A stretch of 64,000 nucleotides of DNA from Diaphorobacter sp. HDW4A (GTDB taxonomy: Bacteria; Pseudomonadota; Gammaproteobacteria; Burkholderiales; Burkholderiaceae_C), in the NCBI RefSeq assembly GCF_011305995.1, contig NZ_CP049911.1, forward strand, positions 62,001-126,000, written 5' to 3'. The notes under the pieces were generated by a model. That model saw only the letters and a list, made by a program, of their open reading frames with translations, searched no databases and was not told the DNA's origin. Shown here piece after piece: positions 1 through 8,636 of the stretch (position 1 is its first letter; the number at the start of each line of letters is the position of its first letter). The position numbers and the translations under genes were made by a program.

Positions 1-576
1 CTGGCGGCTATCCAGCGCCGTGACAGTGGCCCCGCGCAGGCGTGCAAAAATCATCGCGGCCATGCCGATGGGTCCCGCTCCCACCACTAGAACACACTGT
101 CCAGGCTGCACATTGCCCCTGCGCACCGCGTGCGCGCCGATGGCCAAAAACTCCACCATGGCGGCCTGATCCAGAGTCACCCCTTCGGCCTTATGCACAA
201 ACGCTTCGGGCAGCGCGAGGTATTCGGTGAAGGCGCCGTCGCGGTGCACGCCCAACACCTGGATATTGACGCAGCAGTTGGTCTTGCCCTGCCTGCACGC
301 CACGCAGTGGCCGCAGGACAGGTAGGGCATGACGTACACCACATCCCCCACCGCCAAGCGCCCGCCAGGCGCGGCTTCTTCTACCACGCCCGACAGCTCA
401 TGGCCCATGACCCGGGGGTAGTCCAGAAACGGCTGGTTGCCTGTGAAGATGTGCAAATCGGTACCGCACACGCCCACGCGCTTGACGCGCACCAACACCT
501 GGCCCTCGGCCCGCACGGGACGATCGCGTTGTTCGGCCTTCAGAGTGCCAGGGGTTTCACAGATGACGGTCAGCAT
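1..576 (-). CDS. Zinc-dependent alcohol/polyol dehydrogenase (MDR family), 3' end outside window
   Basis: The first 192 residues of a medium-chain dehydrogenase are visible; the rest lies beyond the left edge. Near residue 35 is GVCGTDLH with the catalytic-zinc Cys, followed by GHELSG with the zinc His/Glu, and four structural-zinc cysteines in SCGHCVACRQGKTNC. The nucleotide-binding GAGPIG loop is near residue 170. It is the last gene of a leftward run starting with two ABC permeases at 3562, so it probably oxidises or reduces whatever that transporter imports. The family includes sorbitol, threonine, idonate and galactonate dehydrogenases; the substrate cannot be read from the sequence. The start ATG at 576 lies 47 bp after the binding-protein gene. 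Confidence 0.85.
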   Translation of the reverse strand, partial: MLTVICETPGTLKAEQRDRPVRAEGQVLVRVKRVGVCGTDLHIFTGNQPFLDYPRVMGHELSGVVEEAAPGGRLAVGDVVYVMPYLSCGHCVACRQGKTNCCVNIQVLGVHRDGAFTEYLALPEAFVHKAEGVTLDQAAMVEFLAIGAHAVRRGNVQPGQCVLVVGAGPIGMAAMIFARLRGATVTALDSRQ

Positions 577-623
577 GGTGGGTCCAGGAGTTGGGAGGTG
601 GAGAGGGAGATAAGGGCAGGGCT

Positions 624-1394
624 TCAGCCGCCGTGGTACTTCTTGTAGATGGCTTGCAGCTTGCCGTTGGCCAGGTTTTTGGTGATCCAGTCATTGATCC
701 AGGCCTTGAGTGCGGGCTCGTCCTTGCGCATGCCGATGCCAAGGGGCACGGTGGACATCGTGAATTTGGTCACCATGTCCTTTTGCGGAGCCTTGGCAAG
801 CACGGTGCTGACGATGGCAGGTGAAGTGGCGATGATGTCGGCTTGGCCGCTCACGGCGGCGGTTACTAGCGTGGCGTCATCGTCGTAACGCACAACCTGA
901 GCATCCTTGGCGCCGGTGGTCACCACCTTGTCGTTGTTGGAGCCACGCGTAGTGGCTACGCGTTTGCCTTTGAGGTCATCAAACCCGTTGATCTGCACGC
1001 CCTTGGGGCCTGCCACTACTGCCAGGATCTGTGCGTAGGGCACCGAGAAGTCAATGACCTTTTCACGCTCGGGCGTCACCGACAGCGAGGCCACCACGAT
1101 GTCAGCTTTACCCGTTTGCAGGAAGGGGATGCGATTGGGGCTGGTGGTCTGCACGACCTCAATGGCCACACCCAGGTCTTGCGCCAGCAGGTGGGCGGTT
1201 TCCACGTCGGAGCCCACGGCCTTCATGTTCGCGTCCACAAAGCCGTAAGGAGGCGATCCGGTATCGAGCGCGATGCGGATCTTTTTGGCTTCGCGGATGT
1301 CCTTGAGCAGGTCGGCATGGGCCGTTCCAGCGCCAAGGGCCATCAGAGCGGCTGCGGCAATCAGGCCGCGAATCAAAGTGGAACGCTGTGTCAT
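624..1394 (-). CDS. Polar amino acid-type ABC transporter, periplasmic substrate-binding protein
   Basis: A 256-residue cluster-3 (HisJ/ArtJ/FliY-like) binding protein. It has a clear Sec signal peptide (basic MTQRSTLIR, hydrophobic stretch, cleavage after AHA near residue 27), then the family pattern IRIALDTGSPPYGF, VGSDVETAHLLAQDLG and the switch region SVTPEREKVIDFSVPYA. It captures a small polar solute, usually an amino acid or derivative, for the two permeases and ATPase encoded just upstream in the same leftward transcript. The neighbouring dehydrogenase and FadR-type regulator suggest a catabolic rather than purely nutritional uptake system; the ligand is unknown. Confidence 0.9.
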   Translation of the reverse strand: MTQRSTLIRGLIAAAALMALGAGTAHADLLKDIREAKKIRIALDTGSPPYGFVDANMKAVGSDVETAHLLAQDLGVAIEVVQTTSPNRIPFLQTGKADIVVASLSVTPEREKVIDFSVPYAQILAVVAGPKGVQINGFDDLKGKRVATTRGSNNDKVVTTGAKDAQVVRYDDDATLVTAAVSGQADIIATSPAIVSTVLAKAPQKDMVTKFTMSTVPLGIGMRKDEPALKAWINDWITKNLANGKLQAIYKKYHGG

Positions 1395-1461
1395 GGTGTG
1401 TCTCCGTTGTGGTTGTCAGAAAGTCGAGAAGGGAACGCAGGAATGCAGCGGGGCGAGTGCA

Positions 1462-2190
1462 TCAGAGGCCGTTGCCCACAAAGTCACGCAGCTCGGTGGT
1501 GGCGGGTGCATCGAGGATGGAGGCCGGTCCGCGCTCCCACACGCGGCCCTTGTGCATGAAGATGACTTCATCGGCCACCTTGCGAGCAAAGGCCATCTCG
1601 TGCGTGACGAGGATCATGGTCATACCGCCTTCGGCAAGCTTCTCCATCACACGCAGCACCTCGCCGGTGAGCTGTGGATCAAGCGCAGAGGTCACTTCGT
1701 CAAACAGCATGAGCTGCGGCTGCATAGCCAGCGAGCGCGCAATGGCCACGCGCTGTTGCTGCCCGCCGGACAGTTGCGAGGGGTAGCACTCTGCTTTTTC
1801 AGCCAGGCCCACCTGAGCAAGCACGGCCAGCGCACGCTCTTTGGCTTCGGCTTTGGCCACTTTTTGCACCAGGCGAGGCGCCAGCATGATGTTTTGCAGC
1901 ACCGTGAGGTGGGGGAACAGGTTGTAGCTCTGAAACACGATGCCCACGTCGCGGCGCAATTGGTGCAGGTCGAGCCCAGGCGAGGTGACCTCATGACCAC
2001 ACACGCGGATGCGGCCTTGGTCCACGGTTTCAAGGCGGTCGATGCAGCGCAGTGCCGTGCTTTTACCCGAACCGCTCTGGCCGATGATGGCCACCACAGC
2101 CCCCTTCTGGACAGTGAAGGACACACCCTCCAGCACACGGGTGCTGCCGAAGCACTTGGAGATGTTCTCGATCTCAACGATGGGCGACAT
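1462..2190 (-). CDS. Polar amino acid-type ABC transporter, ATP-binding protein
   Basis: A cytoplasmic ABC ATPase of the GlnQ/HisP class, 242 residues from the preferred start. Walker A GQSGSGKST, Q-loop FQSYNLFPH, signature LSGGQQQRVAIARS and Walker B LFDEVTSALDP are all present; Val replaces the usual Pro in DEPTSALDP. An in-frame ATG lies 15 bp upstream at 2205, but the ATG at 2190 has an AGGAGC ribosome-binding sequence at proper distance, so it is chosen. It overlaps the end of the upstream permease gene, indicating translational coupling. It energises uptake through the permease pair at 2174-3562. Confidence 0.9.
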   Translation of the reverse strand: MSPIVEIENISKCFGSTRVLEGVSFTVQKGAVVAIIGQSGSGKSTALRCIDRLETVDQGRIRVCGHEVTSPGLDLHQLRRDVGIVFQSYNLFPHLTVLQNIMLAPRLVQKVAKAEAKERALAVLAQVGLAEKAECYPSQLSGGQQQRVAIARSLAMQPQLMLFDEVTSALDPQLTGEVLRVMEKLAEGGMTMILVTHEMAFARKVADEVIFMHKGRVWERGPASILDAPATTELRDFVGNGL

Positions 2191-2824
2191 GGAAGCTCCT
2201 CTCAAGGCGGCGGCTCAGCACCGACAGCGGGTAACACAGGGCGAAATACAGCATCGCCACGATCACGAAAATGACAAACGGCTCAAACGTCGAGTTGTTG
2301 ATGATTTGCCCGGCGCGAGCGAGCTCGACAAACCCGATGGCCGAGGCCAGCGAGGTGTTCTTGACGATCTGCACCATGAAACCCACGGTGGGGGGCGTAG
2401 CGATCTTCACAGCCTGGGGCAGGATGACGTGGATGACCCGCTGGTGCCAGCGCAGCGCCAAGCACTCGGCCGCCTCTGCCTGAGTGCGGGGCACCGATTC
2501 GATGCAACCGCGCCAGATCTCGCCCAGGTAAGCCGACACATAAATCGACAGGGCCAAGGCAGCCGCACCCAGCGGCGGCACATTTAGACCCAGCGACGGC
2601 AGCCCGAAATAGGCCAGCGGCAACAGCACCAGCAAAGGAGTGCCCTGAATCAGCTTGACGTAAAGCGACACCACCAGGCGCGACCAGCGCGGCCCATACG
2701 AGGTGCCCAGCGCCACCACAAAGCCGAGCAGGCCACCGCCCACAAAGGCCAGCAAAGACAGGCCAACGGTCCATAGCAGGCCATCGAAGAGGAATTGCAG
2801 GTGGGCAGAAGTGAGGAATCTCAT
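2174..2824 (-). CDS. Polar amino acid-type ABC transporter permease (second subunit)
   Basis: A 216-residue inner-membrane permease of the HisM/GlnP type. It has hydrophobic helices at about 15-40, 55-80, 90-105, 140-160 and 185-205. The EAA coupling loop, EAAECLALRWHQRVIHVILPQA, carries the family signature and contacts the ATPase. It lies 15 bp downstream of the paralogous permease at 2840-3562, and its 3' end overlaps the ATPase gene. Together the two form the transmembrane heterodimer. Confidence 0.88.
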   Translation of the reverse strand: MRFLTSAHLQFLFDGLLWTVGLSLLAFVGGGLLGFVVALGTSYGPRWSRLVVSLYVKLIQGTPLLVLLPLAYFGLPSLGLNVPPLGAAALALSIYVSAYLGEIWRGCIESVPRTQAEAAECLALRWHQRVIHVILPQAVKIATPPTVGFMVQIVKNTSLASAIGFVELARAGQIINNSTFEPFVIFVIVAMLYFALCYPLSVLSRRLERSFHVAHR

Positions 2825-2839
2825 GGCTTGGCCTCCGGA

Positions 2840-3562
2840 TTACAAAGGCGTGCCAAGACGGCGGCGGCGCGGGAAGGCCCACCGGGCCAGGAGCCAGAAG
2901 ATGCCACGCATGACCAGCGACATCGCCAGGTAGGCCACTGCCACGATGAGGTAAGTCTCGACAGAGCGGAAGGTGTCGGACTGGATGCGGTTGGCCACCG
3001 CCGTCAGTTCCTCTGCCGAAATCTGCGAACTGATCGACGAAGCCAGCATCAGCAGCACGTACTGGCTCGTCAACGCGGGGTACACCCGCTCCACGGCCGG
3101 TGGCAGCACCACGTTGCGCAACATCTGCCAGCGGGTCAGCCCCAGGCATTCGGCAGCTTCCAACTGACTCTTGGGAATGGACTCGATACCCGCACGCACG
3201 ATCTCGCTGGTGTAGGCCCCCACATTCACCACCAGTGCTACCGTAGCTGCCGTAAAAGCCCCCACCGCAAAGCCCATGGACGAGAGCCCAAAGTAGACGA
3301 TAAAGATCTGCACTAGCAACGGGGTATTGCGGATGACCTCGATATAGACACCGGCAAGGCGAGCTAACCATTTGGCGCGGCCCGTGGTGGCTAGCGCGCA
3401 AAAGACCCCCACAAGGAACCCGAAGAAGGTCGATGCCAGGGACAGCGACAACGTGGTCCATGCGCCTGCCAGCAGGTCTGGCCAATAGGCCAGCGGACCG
3501 GAAAAGTCGAAGGAGTATTTCAAAGTGGTAACTGCGCCAGGCGGAGGACCTGTTTTGCGCAT
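2840..3562 (-). CDS. Polar amino acid-type ABC transporter permease (first gene of operon)
   Basis: A 240-residue inner-membrane permease of the His/Glu/Gln/Arg family. The N-terminal helix region (about 30-55) is followed by the RNTPLLVQIF motif typical of this family and the EAAECLGLTRWQMLRNVVLPPA coupling loop near residue 155. This is the promoter-proximal gene of the leftward operon. Its ATG at 3562 lies a few bases from the first operator-like dyad in the intergenic region shared with the divergent FadR-type regulator. Confidence 0.88.
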   Translation of the reverse strand: MRKTGPPPGAVTTLKYSFDFSGPLAYWPDLLAGAWTTLSLSLASTFFGFLVGVFCALATTGRAKWLARLAGVYIEVIRNTPLLVQIFIVYFGLSSMGFAVGAFTAATVALVVNVGAYTSEIVRAGIESIPKSQLEAAECLGLTRWQMLRNVVLPPAVERVYPALTSQYVLLMLASSISSQISAEELTAVANRIQSDTFRSVETYLIVAVAYLAMSLVMRGIFWLLARWAFPRRRRLGTPL

Positions 3563-3569
3563 CTCTTTT

Positions 3570-3744
3570 TTGGTAAGGCCAATTTAAACTTAATACCCAA
3601 ATTGGCCTTACCGGGTTAACCCCAGTTCACCCAAATTTTCCAGAAAAGACAATCCAGCACGCGCTTTTCAATAAATTTCCCCGCATAGATGCGTGAAAAA
3701 TACGTTGTGCAGTGCTTTTTGGCCTGACCAAGATATCTGACCAA
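3570..3744. promoter_or_regulatory. Operator cluster between ABC operon and FadR-type regulator
   Basis: A perfect 14-bp inverted repeat has arms GGTAAGGCCAATTT (3572-3585) and its complement (3599-3612), separated by 13 bp. Each arm can also be read as a TTGG-N5-CCAA half-palindrome: TTGGTAAGGCCAA at 3570-3582 and TTGGCCTTACCGG at 3602-3614. A third copy, TTGGCCTGACCAA, lies at 3719-3731, with another TGACCAA half site near 3738. Placement in the divergent promoter and the number of copies point to binding by the regulator at 3777, silencing both directions until effector is present. The site assignment is inference. Confidence 0.6.
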
Positions 3745-3776
3745 TCTTTCCATTGCCCACTTCAGAGGCCGCCTGC

Positions 3777-4472
3777 ATGACCGAATTTTCCAAAGTCCCA
3801 GACCCGACGCGGCGCCTGTATCAGCTCATCGCAGACAAGGTGCGAACCCTCATCCAGCAGGGCGATTACAAGGAAGGTAGCCGCCTGCCACCCGAGCGCG
3901 ACTTGGCTCAGCAACTGGGGGTTTCACGCCCCTCACTGCGCGAGGCCCTGATTGCATTGGAGATTGAAGGCAGTGTGGAGATCCGCATGGGCTCGGGCGT
4001 GTACGTGTGTAGCCGGGCACTGCGCCGCAGCGCCGCACCGTCGCCCATGGGTGAGAGTCCAGCTGAGCTGATGCAGGCACGCGCAGCGCTGGAGGGTGCG
4101 GTGATCGTGCTTGCCTGCGTTAATGCCACCCCGCAAGGGTTGGCACGGATCGCAGAGAGCGTCGAGGCCATGCGCGCAGACATCGTCGCTGGGCGAGATG
4201 TACTGGAGCACGACCGTGAATTCCATGTGCGCATTGCAGAGATGAGTGGCAACTCGGTGCTACTGAGCTTGGTGGGCACCTTGTTTGATGAGCGCCGAAG
4301 CCCCTTGGCCAGCCATATGCGCAACCGACTCGAAGGCCAACCCACTTGGAGCGCCGCCCTGGCGGAGCATGAGCTCATCCTGCGCTGCTTGCAGTCCCGC
4401 GACCCACTGGCAGCGGAGTCAGCAATTCGTTCCCACATTCGAGCAGCAGCTGACCGGTGGGTCACTCCCTGA
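3777..4472 (+). CDS. GntR/FadR-family transcriptional regulator
   Basis: A 231-residue DNA-binding regulator. The N-terminal winged helix (about 8-75) contains RLPPERDLAQQLGVSRPSLREALIALE, the classic FadR-subfamily recognition region, followed by VEIRMGSGVYV. The C-terminal helical FCD domain (about 95-225) has the metal/effector pattern with HDREFHVRIAEMSGN and a late EHELILRCL. An upstream in-frame TTG at 3753 exists, but the ATG at 3777 with an AGAGG element is preferred. It is divergent from the ABC/dehydrogenase operon, which it very likely controls in response to the imported metabolite. Confidence 0.88.
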   Translation: MTEFSKVPDPTRRLYQLIADKVRTLIQQGDYKEGSRLPPERDLAQQLGVSRPSLREALIALEIEGSVEIRMGSGVYVCSRALRRSAAPSPMGESPAELMQARAALEGAVIVLACVNATPQGLARIAESVEAMRADIVAGRDVLEHDREFHVRIAEMSGNSVLLSLVGTLFDERRSPLASHMRNRLEGQPTWSAALAEHELILRCLQSRDPLAAESAIRSHIRAAADRWVTP

Positions 4473-4920
4473 GAGCCGCTTTCGAACCCAAGTGCGGTGA
4501 CTCAAGATTACCTGCTTAGCGGCACCGTACAGTGAACTGTTCCAAGGCCAGCCGGAGCCCTCCAACAGACATACCGAGTTCTCGACGCCAGGTAACCAGC
4601 GCGGCCCACTTCAACGTCATCCAGTGGCAGTGTGGACTAACGTTCCCATAACTTCAGTCCAAGTACTGGGACGAGCCGCTATGTGAGCAAGCCCTGATAG
4701 CAAAACGCACACTGGACAGACTCGGCCTGCAAGGATGCCGGCCGAGAAGCACGGCTTGATTGGCCCGATCACAGCGAGAGTGACAAGAATTGCAAATGAA
4801 CTGAATCACTACCGCGAAGGCTCAGCCCATGGCATCAAGCACGTAGCTGGCGATCAGTGCCCCGCTCACTTGTGTGAGTTGGTCGCTGCTGTTGTAGCTG
4901 CGGGGCTATGCAGCTAATTA
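4473..4920. other. Non-coding gap
   Basis: About 450 bp with no open frame showing recognisable composition or motifs. A 60-codon frame at 4735-4917 is not supported by any pattern recognised here. The stretch runs into the degraded replication-protein-like remnant. Confidence 0.4.
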
Positions 4921-4921
4921 A

Positions 4922-5334
4922 CGCGATGTTCTCGCCGCATCGCTGGCCCACGTCGAGTCGCGCGTTAAAAAAGTGGCGTCGAGTCACCCGTTGCCCTATT
5001 CCGCGATGCCCTTCGCAAAGGCTATGGAGTTGAGGAAGGCGCCAAGGCTCTGGCCAAGGCCAAGACTGCGGGCAAGAAGGCCTCCAGCAAGACCGCCAGC
5101 ACGCCATCAAACCAAGAACAGGCCGTGGATCCTGCCGAGGCCTCCAAACGCACACGCGAGTACCTTGATGCCCTGCCTGCGGATAACCTCAAGGATGTCA
5201 TTCGCCAGTTCTCGGCCACCCTGGCTGAGGGATCGGTAGTGCTGGGCTATTTCCAGCGCTCAGGCATGAAGTCCAAGGTCGTCAAAACCGCTCTTGAGCA
5301 GTTCGTGGCGTCCACTATCCTGAACAAGGCCTGA
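4922..5334 (+). pseudogene. Decayed C-terminal remnant of a plasmid replication initiator-like protein
   Basis: Three reading frames join into one plausible protein tail. DVLAASLAHVESRVKKVASS (4925-4981) breaks and continues in another frame as SPVALFRDALRKGYGVEEGAK (from 4979) to ILNKA at 5334. The phrase VASSPVALFRDALRKGYG followed by an Ala/Lys-rich linker is like the end of plasmid Rep initiators, but this is recognition by eye. A GTG at 5125 could still start a 69-residue product from the last part. There are at least two frameshifts and no intact 5' end, so the original gene is dead. It suggests past plasmid DNA here. Confidence 0.5.
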
Positions 5335-5529
5335 GCCTGCCGCTGCGGCGCTCGGGCCGCTGGCTGGGGCCCAGAGGCCCCGTGGGGCAAACAGATGACC
5401 TTTGGAGTGTGAAGTAGTTGCGGTTTTCAACACACGCGTGGGAATTCCGTCGCTGACATCGGGGCGAGCATGTGTCAGCATGGGGCCCACAGCAAGGCAC
5501 AGAGCCCCACACATTTAACCTCCCCCGCT

Positions 5530-6393
5530 ATGTCCTACAACAACGACCCCTCCGGCCGCATCGTTCACGGCAACTATCACAACGCAGGCGAATTGATGAC
5601 GTCCGGCGTAAATTCCTCGGACAACGACACCACTGCTGCGTTCAAACTGGATCAGGCCAAAAAGCGCCAGCAAGAGCATGACGATTTCTTCAAGAACTAC
5701 GTCCCTGTGGGGCACGTTGAGGACATGCGTTCCGAGTACGACAAAGCCCTCGCGAAAGCCAAGACCGAGAACGCAGTGCGCTTCGCGCTCATCCTCATGG
5801 CAGCAGCAGTGCTTTTCTTCGCTCTGAACACCACCATTGGCGGGAAAATTCGGGACAACTCTCTCTATGGGGTCAAGGACAAATACAGCTTCTCACCCAT
5901 GGAGGTGACTGCGTATGGGCACGTTGCAGCGCCCTCACCAGACTTCAAGCAGCGTGGTGCCGATGATTTCGAGCGCAGGTTTGGCAGCCTGTTCAAGGCA
6001 GGCACACCCTACGTTCGAATGTTTGATGACTGCGAGAAGAAGTTCAATTGCATGGATGCAACATTGCCAGCCGTGCTGAATCTCAAGCGTTATGCATTGA
6101 AGCCAGACTCACTGCTCGATGATGTCTGCAGCGTCGCGCTTAAAAACATGCTCGACGGAACTCGCTCGGGCTACAAGGGCCCTTTGGATGTGAAGTTCGT
6201 ACCTCAAAAGGATTTCTCCAACAATCACTGCGTGACAGCCAACTCAGAGCAGATCAATGCCATCGCGGGCCCGTTGAACACGCGCTACAAGCTGGCCATT
6301 GGCGGGATGGTGTTCTTGCCCAGCCTGCTGCTGATGGCGCTTCTGATGTTCTTCGTGCCCAAGACGGCGATGCCGATCAAGCACGGGCTGTGA
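5530..6393 (+). CDS. Two-TM membrane protein of unknown function
   Basis: A 287-residue protein not assigned to a family. The N-terminal 70 residues are polar and charged (KKRQQEHDDFFKNY). A transmembrane helix lies around 88-110 (FALILMAAAVLFFALNTTIGG), followed by a roughly 150-residue extracytoplasmic domain with paired cysteines (DDCEKKFNCMD, DDVCSVALK, NNHCVT). A second helix near the C-terminus (LAIGGMVFLPSLLLMALLMFFVP) precedes a short basic tail. The ATG at 5530 is preferred over a GTG-type extension at 5470 because the extra 20 residues are low-quality sequence. A hairpin terminator follows. Accessory-region context only. Confidence 0.6.
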   Translation: MSYNNDPSGRIVHGNYHNAGELMTSGVNSSDNDTTAAFKLDQAKKRQQEHDDFFKNYVPVGHVEDMRSEYDKALAKAKTENAVRFALILMAAAVLFFALNTTIGGKIRDNSLYGVKDKYSFSPMEVTAYGHVAAPSPDFKQRGADDFERRFGSLFKAGTPYVRMFDDCEKKFNCMDATLPAVLNLKRYALKPDSLLDDVCSVALKNMLDGTRSGYKGPLDVKFVPQKDFSNNHCVTANSEQINAIAGPLNTRYKLAIGGMVFLPSLLLMALLMFFVPKTAMPIKHGL

Positions 6394-6402
6394 CCCAAGA
6401 AA

Positions 6403-6421
6403 CCGGCTCTAGCTGGCTTTT
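6403..6421 (+). terminator. Probable intrinsic terminator after the two-TM protein gene
   Basis: A CCGGC/GCTGG stem (one G-T pair) with a TCTA loop is followed by CTTTTT, about 10 bp after the stop codon at 6393. Confidence 0.5.
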
Positions 6422-6698
6422 TAACCATTTTGGGCATCTGGGACTGGCAGTACCAGGTGCTGGCTATGTGGGGCCACGGCGTCGAGCCTGAGAGAGACCA
6501 CAACCGCCCCCTCCCTGAAATCCCCGCTCATGGTGTTGTGCAGCTGAGCTGTAGGTTCTCATTGATCTTGCAAATATTCTCAGTACTTTTCAACAAGGCG
6601 TCGTTCCTATGAGGAGCGACACGCATCGTGAGATTAAGGCTAGGTTGGTGAGAGATTGCGATTCAGTGCGGCGACGGGGCTAGATCTGACTGGAATGA
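6422..6698. other. Non-coding gap
   Basis: Roughly 280 bp with no supported gene or regulatory signal. Confidence 0.3.
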
Positions 6699-6935
6699 TT
6701 AGGCGTAGCTGCCACTTTGGATTTGCAGCAGGGTGGACTGGATCAAGGCCAGCCCTCCAGGCTCTTGCAGTAGATCCCCTGGGCAGCGATTTCCGAATGC
6801 GGGCAGTGGCGCATTGAGCCACCCTTGCAGCCAGGCCTTGGCGTTGAATCCGTCAGGGCGCCCTGACTCCTCAACGATCTGCTTCACAAGGTCAATCAGC
6901 TCTTGTGGGGGTGCTGCTTCGCGGGGCTTGGCCAT
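6699..6935 (-). CDS. MbcA/ParS/Xre antitoxin C-terminal (DUF2384)-like protein, orphan
   Basis: A 78-residue protein whose second half reads WLNAPLPAFGNRCPGDLLQEPGGLALIQSTLL, ending QIQSGSYA. This is the usual DUF2384 pattern (WL...P.PALGG..P.DLL....GL..V...L..I..G.YA) of antitoxins paired with RES toxins. It lacks the N-terminal Xre helix-turn-helix of full-length family members, and no RES-domain gene is adjacent. It may be a stand-alone short member, an orphaned antitoxin or a truncated relic. The start ATG at 6935 was chosen as the only good one. Confidence 0.6.
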   Translation of the reverse strand: MAKPREAAPPQELIDLVKQIVEESGRPDGFNAKAWLQGWLNAPLPAFGNRCPGDLLQEPGGLALIQSTLLQIQSGSYA

Positions 6936-6986
6936 GCTGCATTTTGATCTTGCGGAACGCTGGCTGCAAGCTCCCTACAGTGCTCC

Positions 6987-7172
6987 ATGTGCGGTACGTT
7001 TTGTGGAACTTCATTTGCTGGGTGCCGCATCATCAATTGCAGTTTCAAAAACTGCCAATTCTTGCGGGACAATCTCAACGCCTTATGTTCTGCTCCAGAC
7101 ACTACCGTCTACGGTTGCCAGTCAGAAGATTGTGAGAGGTTCAATGAGCTGTTTGCGAAACATGTACCCTAA
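6987..7172 (+). CDS. Small cysteine-rich hypothetical protein
   Basis: A possible 61-residue product with nine cysteines (MCGTFCGTSFAGC..., then NCSFKNCQF and YGCQSEDCERF). The spaced cysteines suggest a metal-binding knuckle, and the composition is better than random frame shadows in this stretch. No convincing ribosome-binding site precedes the ATG and no family is recognised, so it is tentative. The flanking 7173-7549 shows no other gene. Confidence 0.3.
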   Translation: MCGTFCGTSFAGCRIINCSFKNCQFLRDNLNALCSAPDTTVYGCQSEDCERFNELFAKHVP

Positions 7173-7549
7173 CTCTTAGGTCAGGCGGACCTGTCGCGGC
7201 GAGCCGCGCCAGTCCGCTTACCTCCAACGTTTGAGCGTCCGCTTTCAGCTGCCACCACAGCCTGCTCCTTGCCGACAGCACCTATTCGGCAATTCAGTGC
7301 CAACGACAGCAATCGCTGCAGAGCCGCCTTCAGCATGAGACGGTTGCAGATACTGACCTCCAGAAATCGGTACCTGTCGATTGGTAGAGTCACGGCTGCT
7401 GACCAGTCAGGTATTCAAGAAATGTATTCCTTGCATTCATGGCACTCGGGTAAGGGCTCACCACTCTTGCGTCCAGATCCACGCGCTGGTTTTTTAGAGA
7501 CCGGGGTACTTCAGGAGTTTGCGTTTTAAACACCAAGCGCGCAAAACAA

Positions 7550-7580
7550 AGCCGCCTAAGGCCAATAGCCAGAGGCGGCT
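7550..7580 (-). terminator. Intrinsic terminator of the HU gene
   Basis: Perfect 8-bp arms AGCCGCCT (7550-7557) and AGGCGGCT (7573-7580). On the minus strand the stem is followed by TTTGTTTTG. It lies about 35 bp beyond the leftward HU-like gene. Confidence 0.75.
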
Positions 7581-7613
7581 GCGAACAATATCGAGGGGCT
7601 TGAAACCCGTAGC

Positions 7614-7925
7614 TTATTTGCCTGCTTTCTCCGCCTTGCGTTTGGCTGCCTTGGGATCCACCACCGCCTTGAATTTGGCACCGGGCACAAACTTGGGCAC
7701 GGTGGACGCCGGAATCTTCAGGGCTGCTCCAGTTGACGGGTTCTTGCCGGTGCGAGCAGCACGCTTGGCAGACTTGAAGGTACCAAAGCCCACGAGTTGG
7801 ACGGCATCCCCCTTCTTGACGGCGGTTTGGACCGTTTCAATGAAAGACTCCAGCACCGCTGCAGCTGCGGCTTTGGTCAGGTCGTTCTTGGATGCCAGGA
7901 ATTCAACGAGTTCTGCGCGGTTCAT
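7614..7925 (-). CDS. HU-family histone-like DNA-binding protein
   Basis: A 103-residue protein. It starts MNRAELVEFLASKNDLTKAAA, has the HU core VQLVGFGTFKSAKRAARTGKNPSTG with the beta-arm Pro after IPASTVPKF, and ends in a lysine/alanine-rich tail (PKAAKRKAEKAGK). HU dimers bend and coat DNA. The tail extends slightly beyond the roughly 90 residues of standard HU, as is common in Burkholderiales paralogs. It is a single gene with its own terminator in an accessory region, so it is likely a horizontally acquired or second HU copy rather than the housekeeping one. Confidence 0.92.
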   Translation of the reverse strand: MNRAELVEFLASKNDLTKAAAAAVLESFIETVQTAVKKGDAVQLVGFGTFKSAKRAARTGKNPSTGAALKIPASTVPKFVPGAKFKAVVDPKAAKRKAEKAGK

Positions 7926-8008
7926 GTGTTTTCAGTAGATAGAGGAAGAGGCAGTGTTTATAGCGCTACCGCGGAACGCCCCCCTAAAGTGAGGAGCCGC
8001 TCCGCACT

Positions 8009-8461
8009 TCAGCGCAGTTGGTGCATTCTCACCTTGAGCTGCTCACCTGCTGCAGCGGTTAACCCTGTCTTCCGATCCGACAAGAACAGCGACTTGCAAA
8101 ACGGCCGAAACAACCAGGAACGGTCATCCAATGCCATCCACGGCAGGTACGGCACGTCGTTGCTTCTCAGCCATGCCTGGCACTCGGCCTCCCGCTCGTA
8201 GGCGACAAGGCTGGAAGGTACATCGACCAAGGTGTTGAATCGGGGCGTTTCCCCCACCACTCGCTCAGCGATGTCTGCAGAAAACCGGCTGCGCAGTTGG
8301 TCTAGCGACTTTTGCAGCCGCCAGGTGCTGCTAATCACCACCTGCCACTCCGGTGCCTGTCGCAGTGCGTCTTCCAGCACGGGCAGACAACAGAAATGCT
8401 TGGATTCATGGCAGTGCTCTGGATGCAAAACTCCGTCAAAGTCCAGGAACAGGATGGGCAT
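8009..8461 (-). CDS. HAD-like phosphatase domain protein
   Basis: A 150-residue single-domain protein with HAD motif I LDFDGVLHP (nucleophile Asp and acid Asp), motif II VISSTWR near residue 44, a basic DRLRSRFS-type helix and motif IV WMALDDRSWLF near residue 111. This short form is the HAD domain often annotated from RNA-repair or mobile contexts, acting on phosphorylated small molecules or nucleic acid ends; the substrate is unknown. A relative with the same layout is at 10084-10641, so two paralogs flank the endonuclease and antitoxin-like gene. Confidence 0.75.
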   Translation of the reverse strand: MPILFLDFDGVLHPEHCHESKHFCCLPVLEDALRQAPEWQVVISSTWRLQKSLDQLRSRFSADIAERVVGETPRFNTLVDVPSSLVAYEREAECQAWLRSNDVPYLPWMALDDRSWLFRPFCKSLFLSDRKTGLTAAAGEQLKVRMHQLR

Positions 8462-8636
8462 GCAGACTCCACAGGGGATGGCCTCTAAAAAGCGGGCAGG
8501 AGAATTGTCTCCTCCTTCACGCTCCCCGAGTCACATAGTGCGATCAGCGACCCCGGGGTAATCCACATGCACCAGCGTGGGATGGCGTGACCTTCACCGG
8601 TCAAACAGCTAGACTGGTGCAACGCAGGAATGAATC

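Noticed and set aside
2283..3485. 400-codon frame overlapping both amino acid permease genes on the same strand
   Set aside because: Out-of-frame reading with no TM pattern; the two permease genes fit the family in the other frames.
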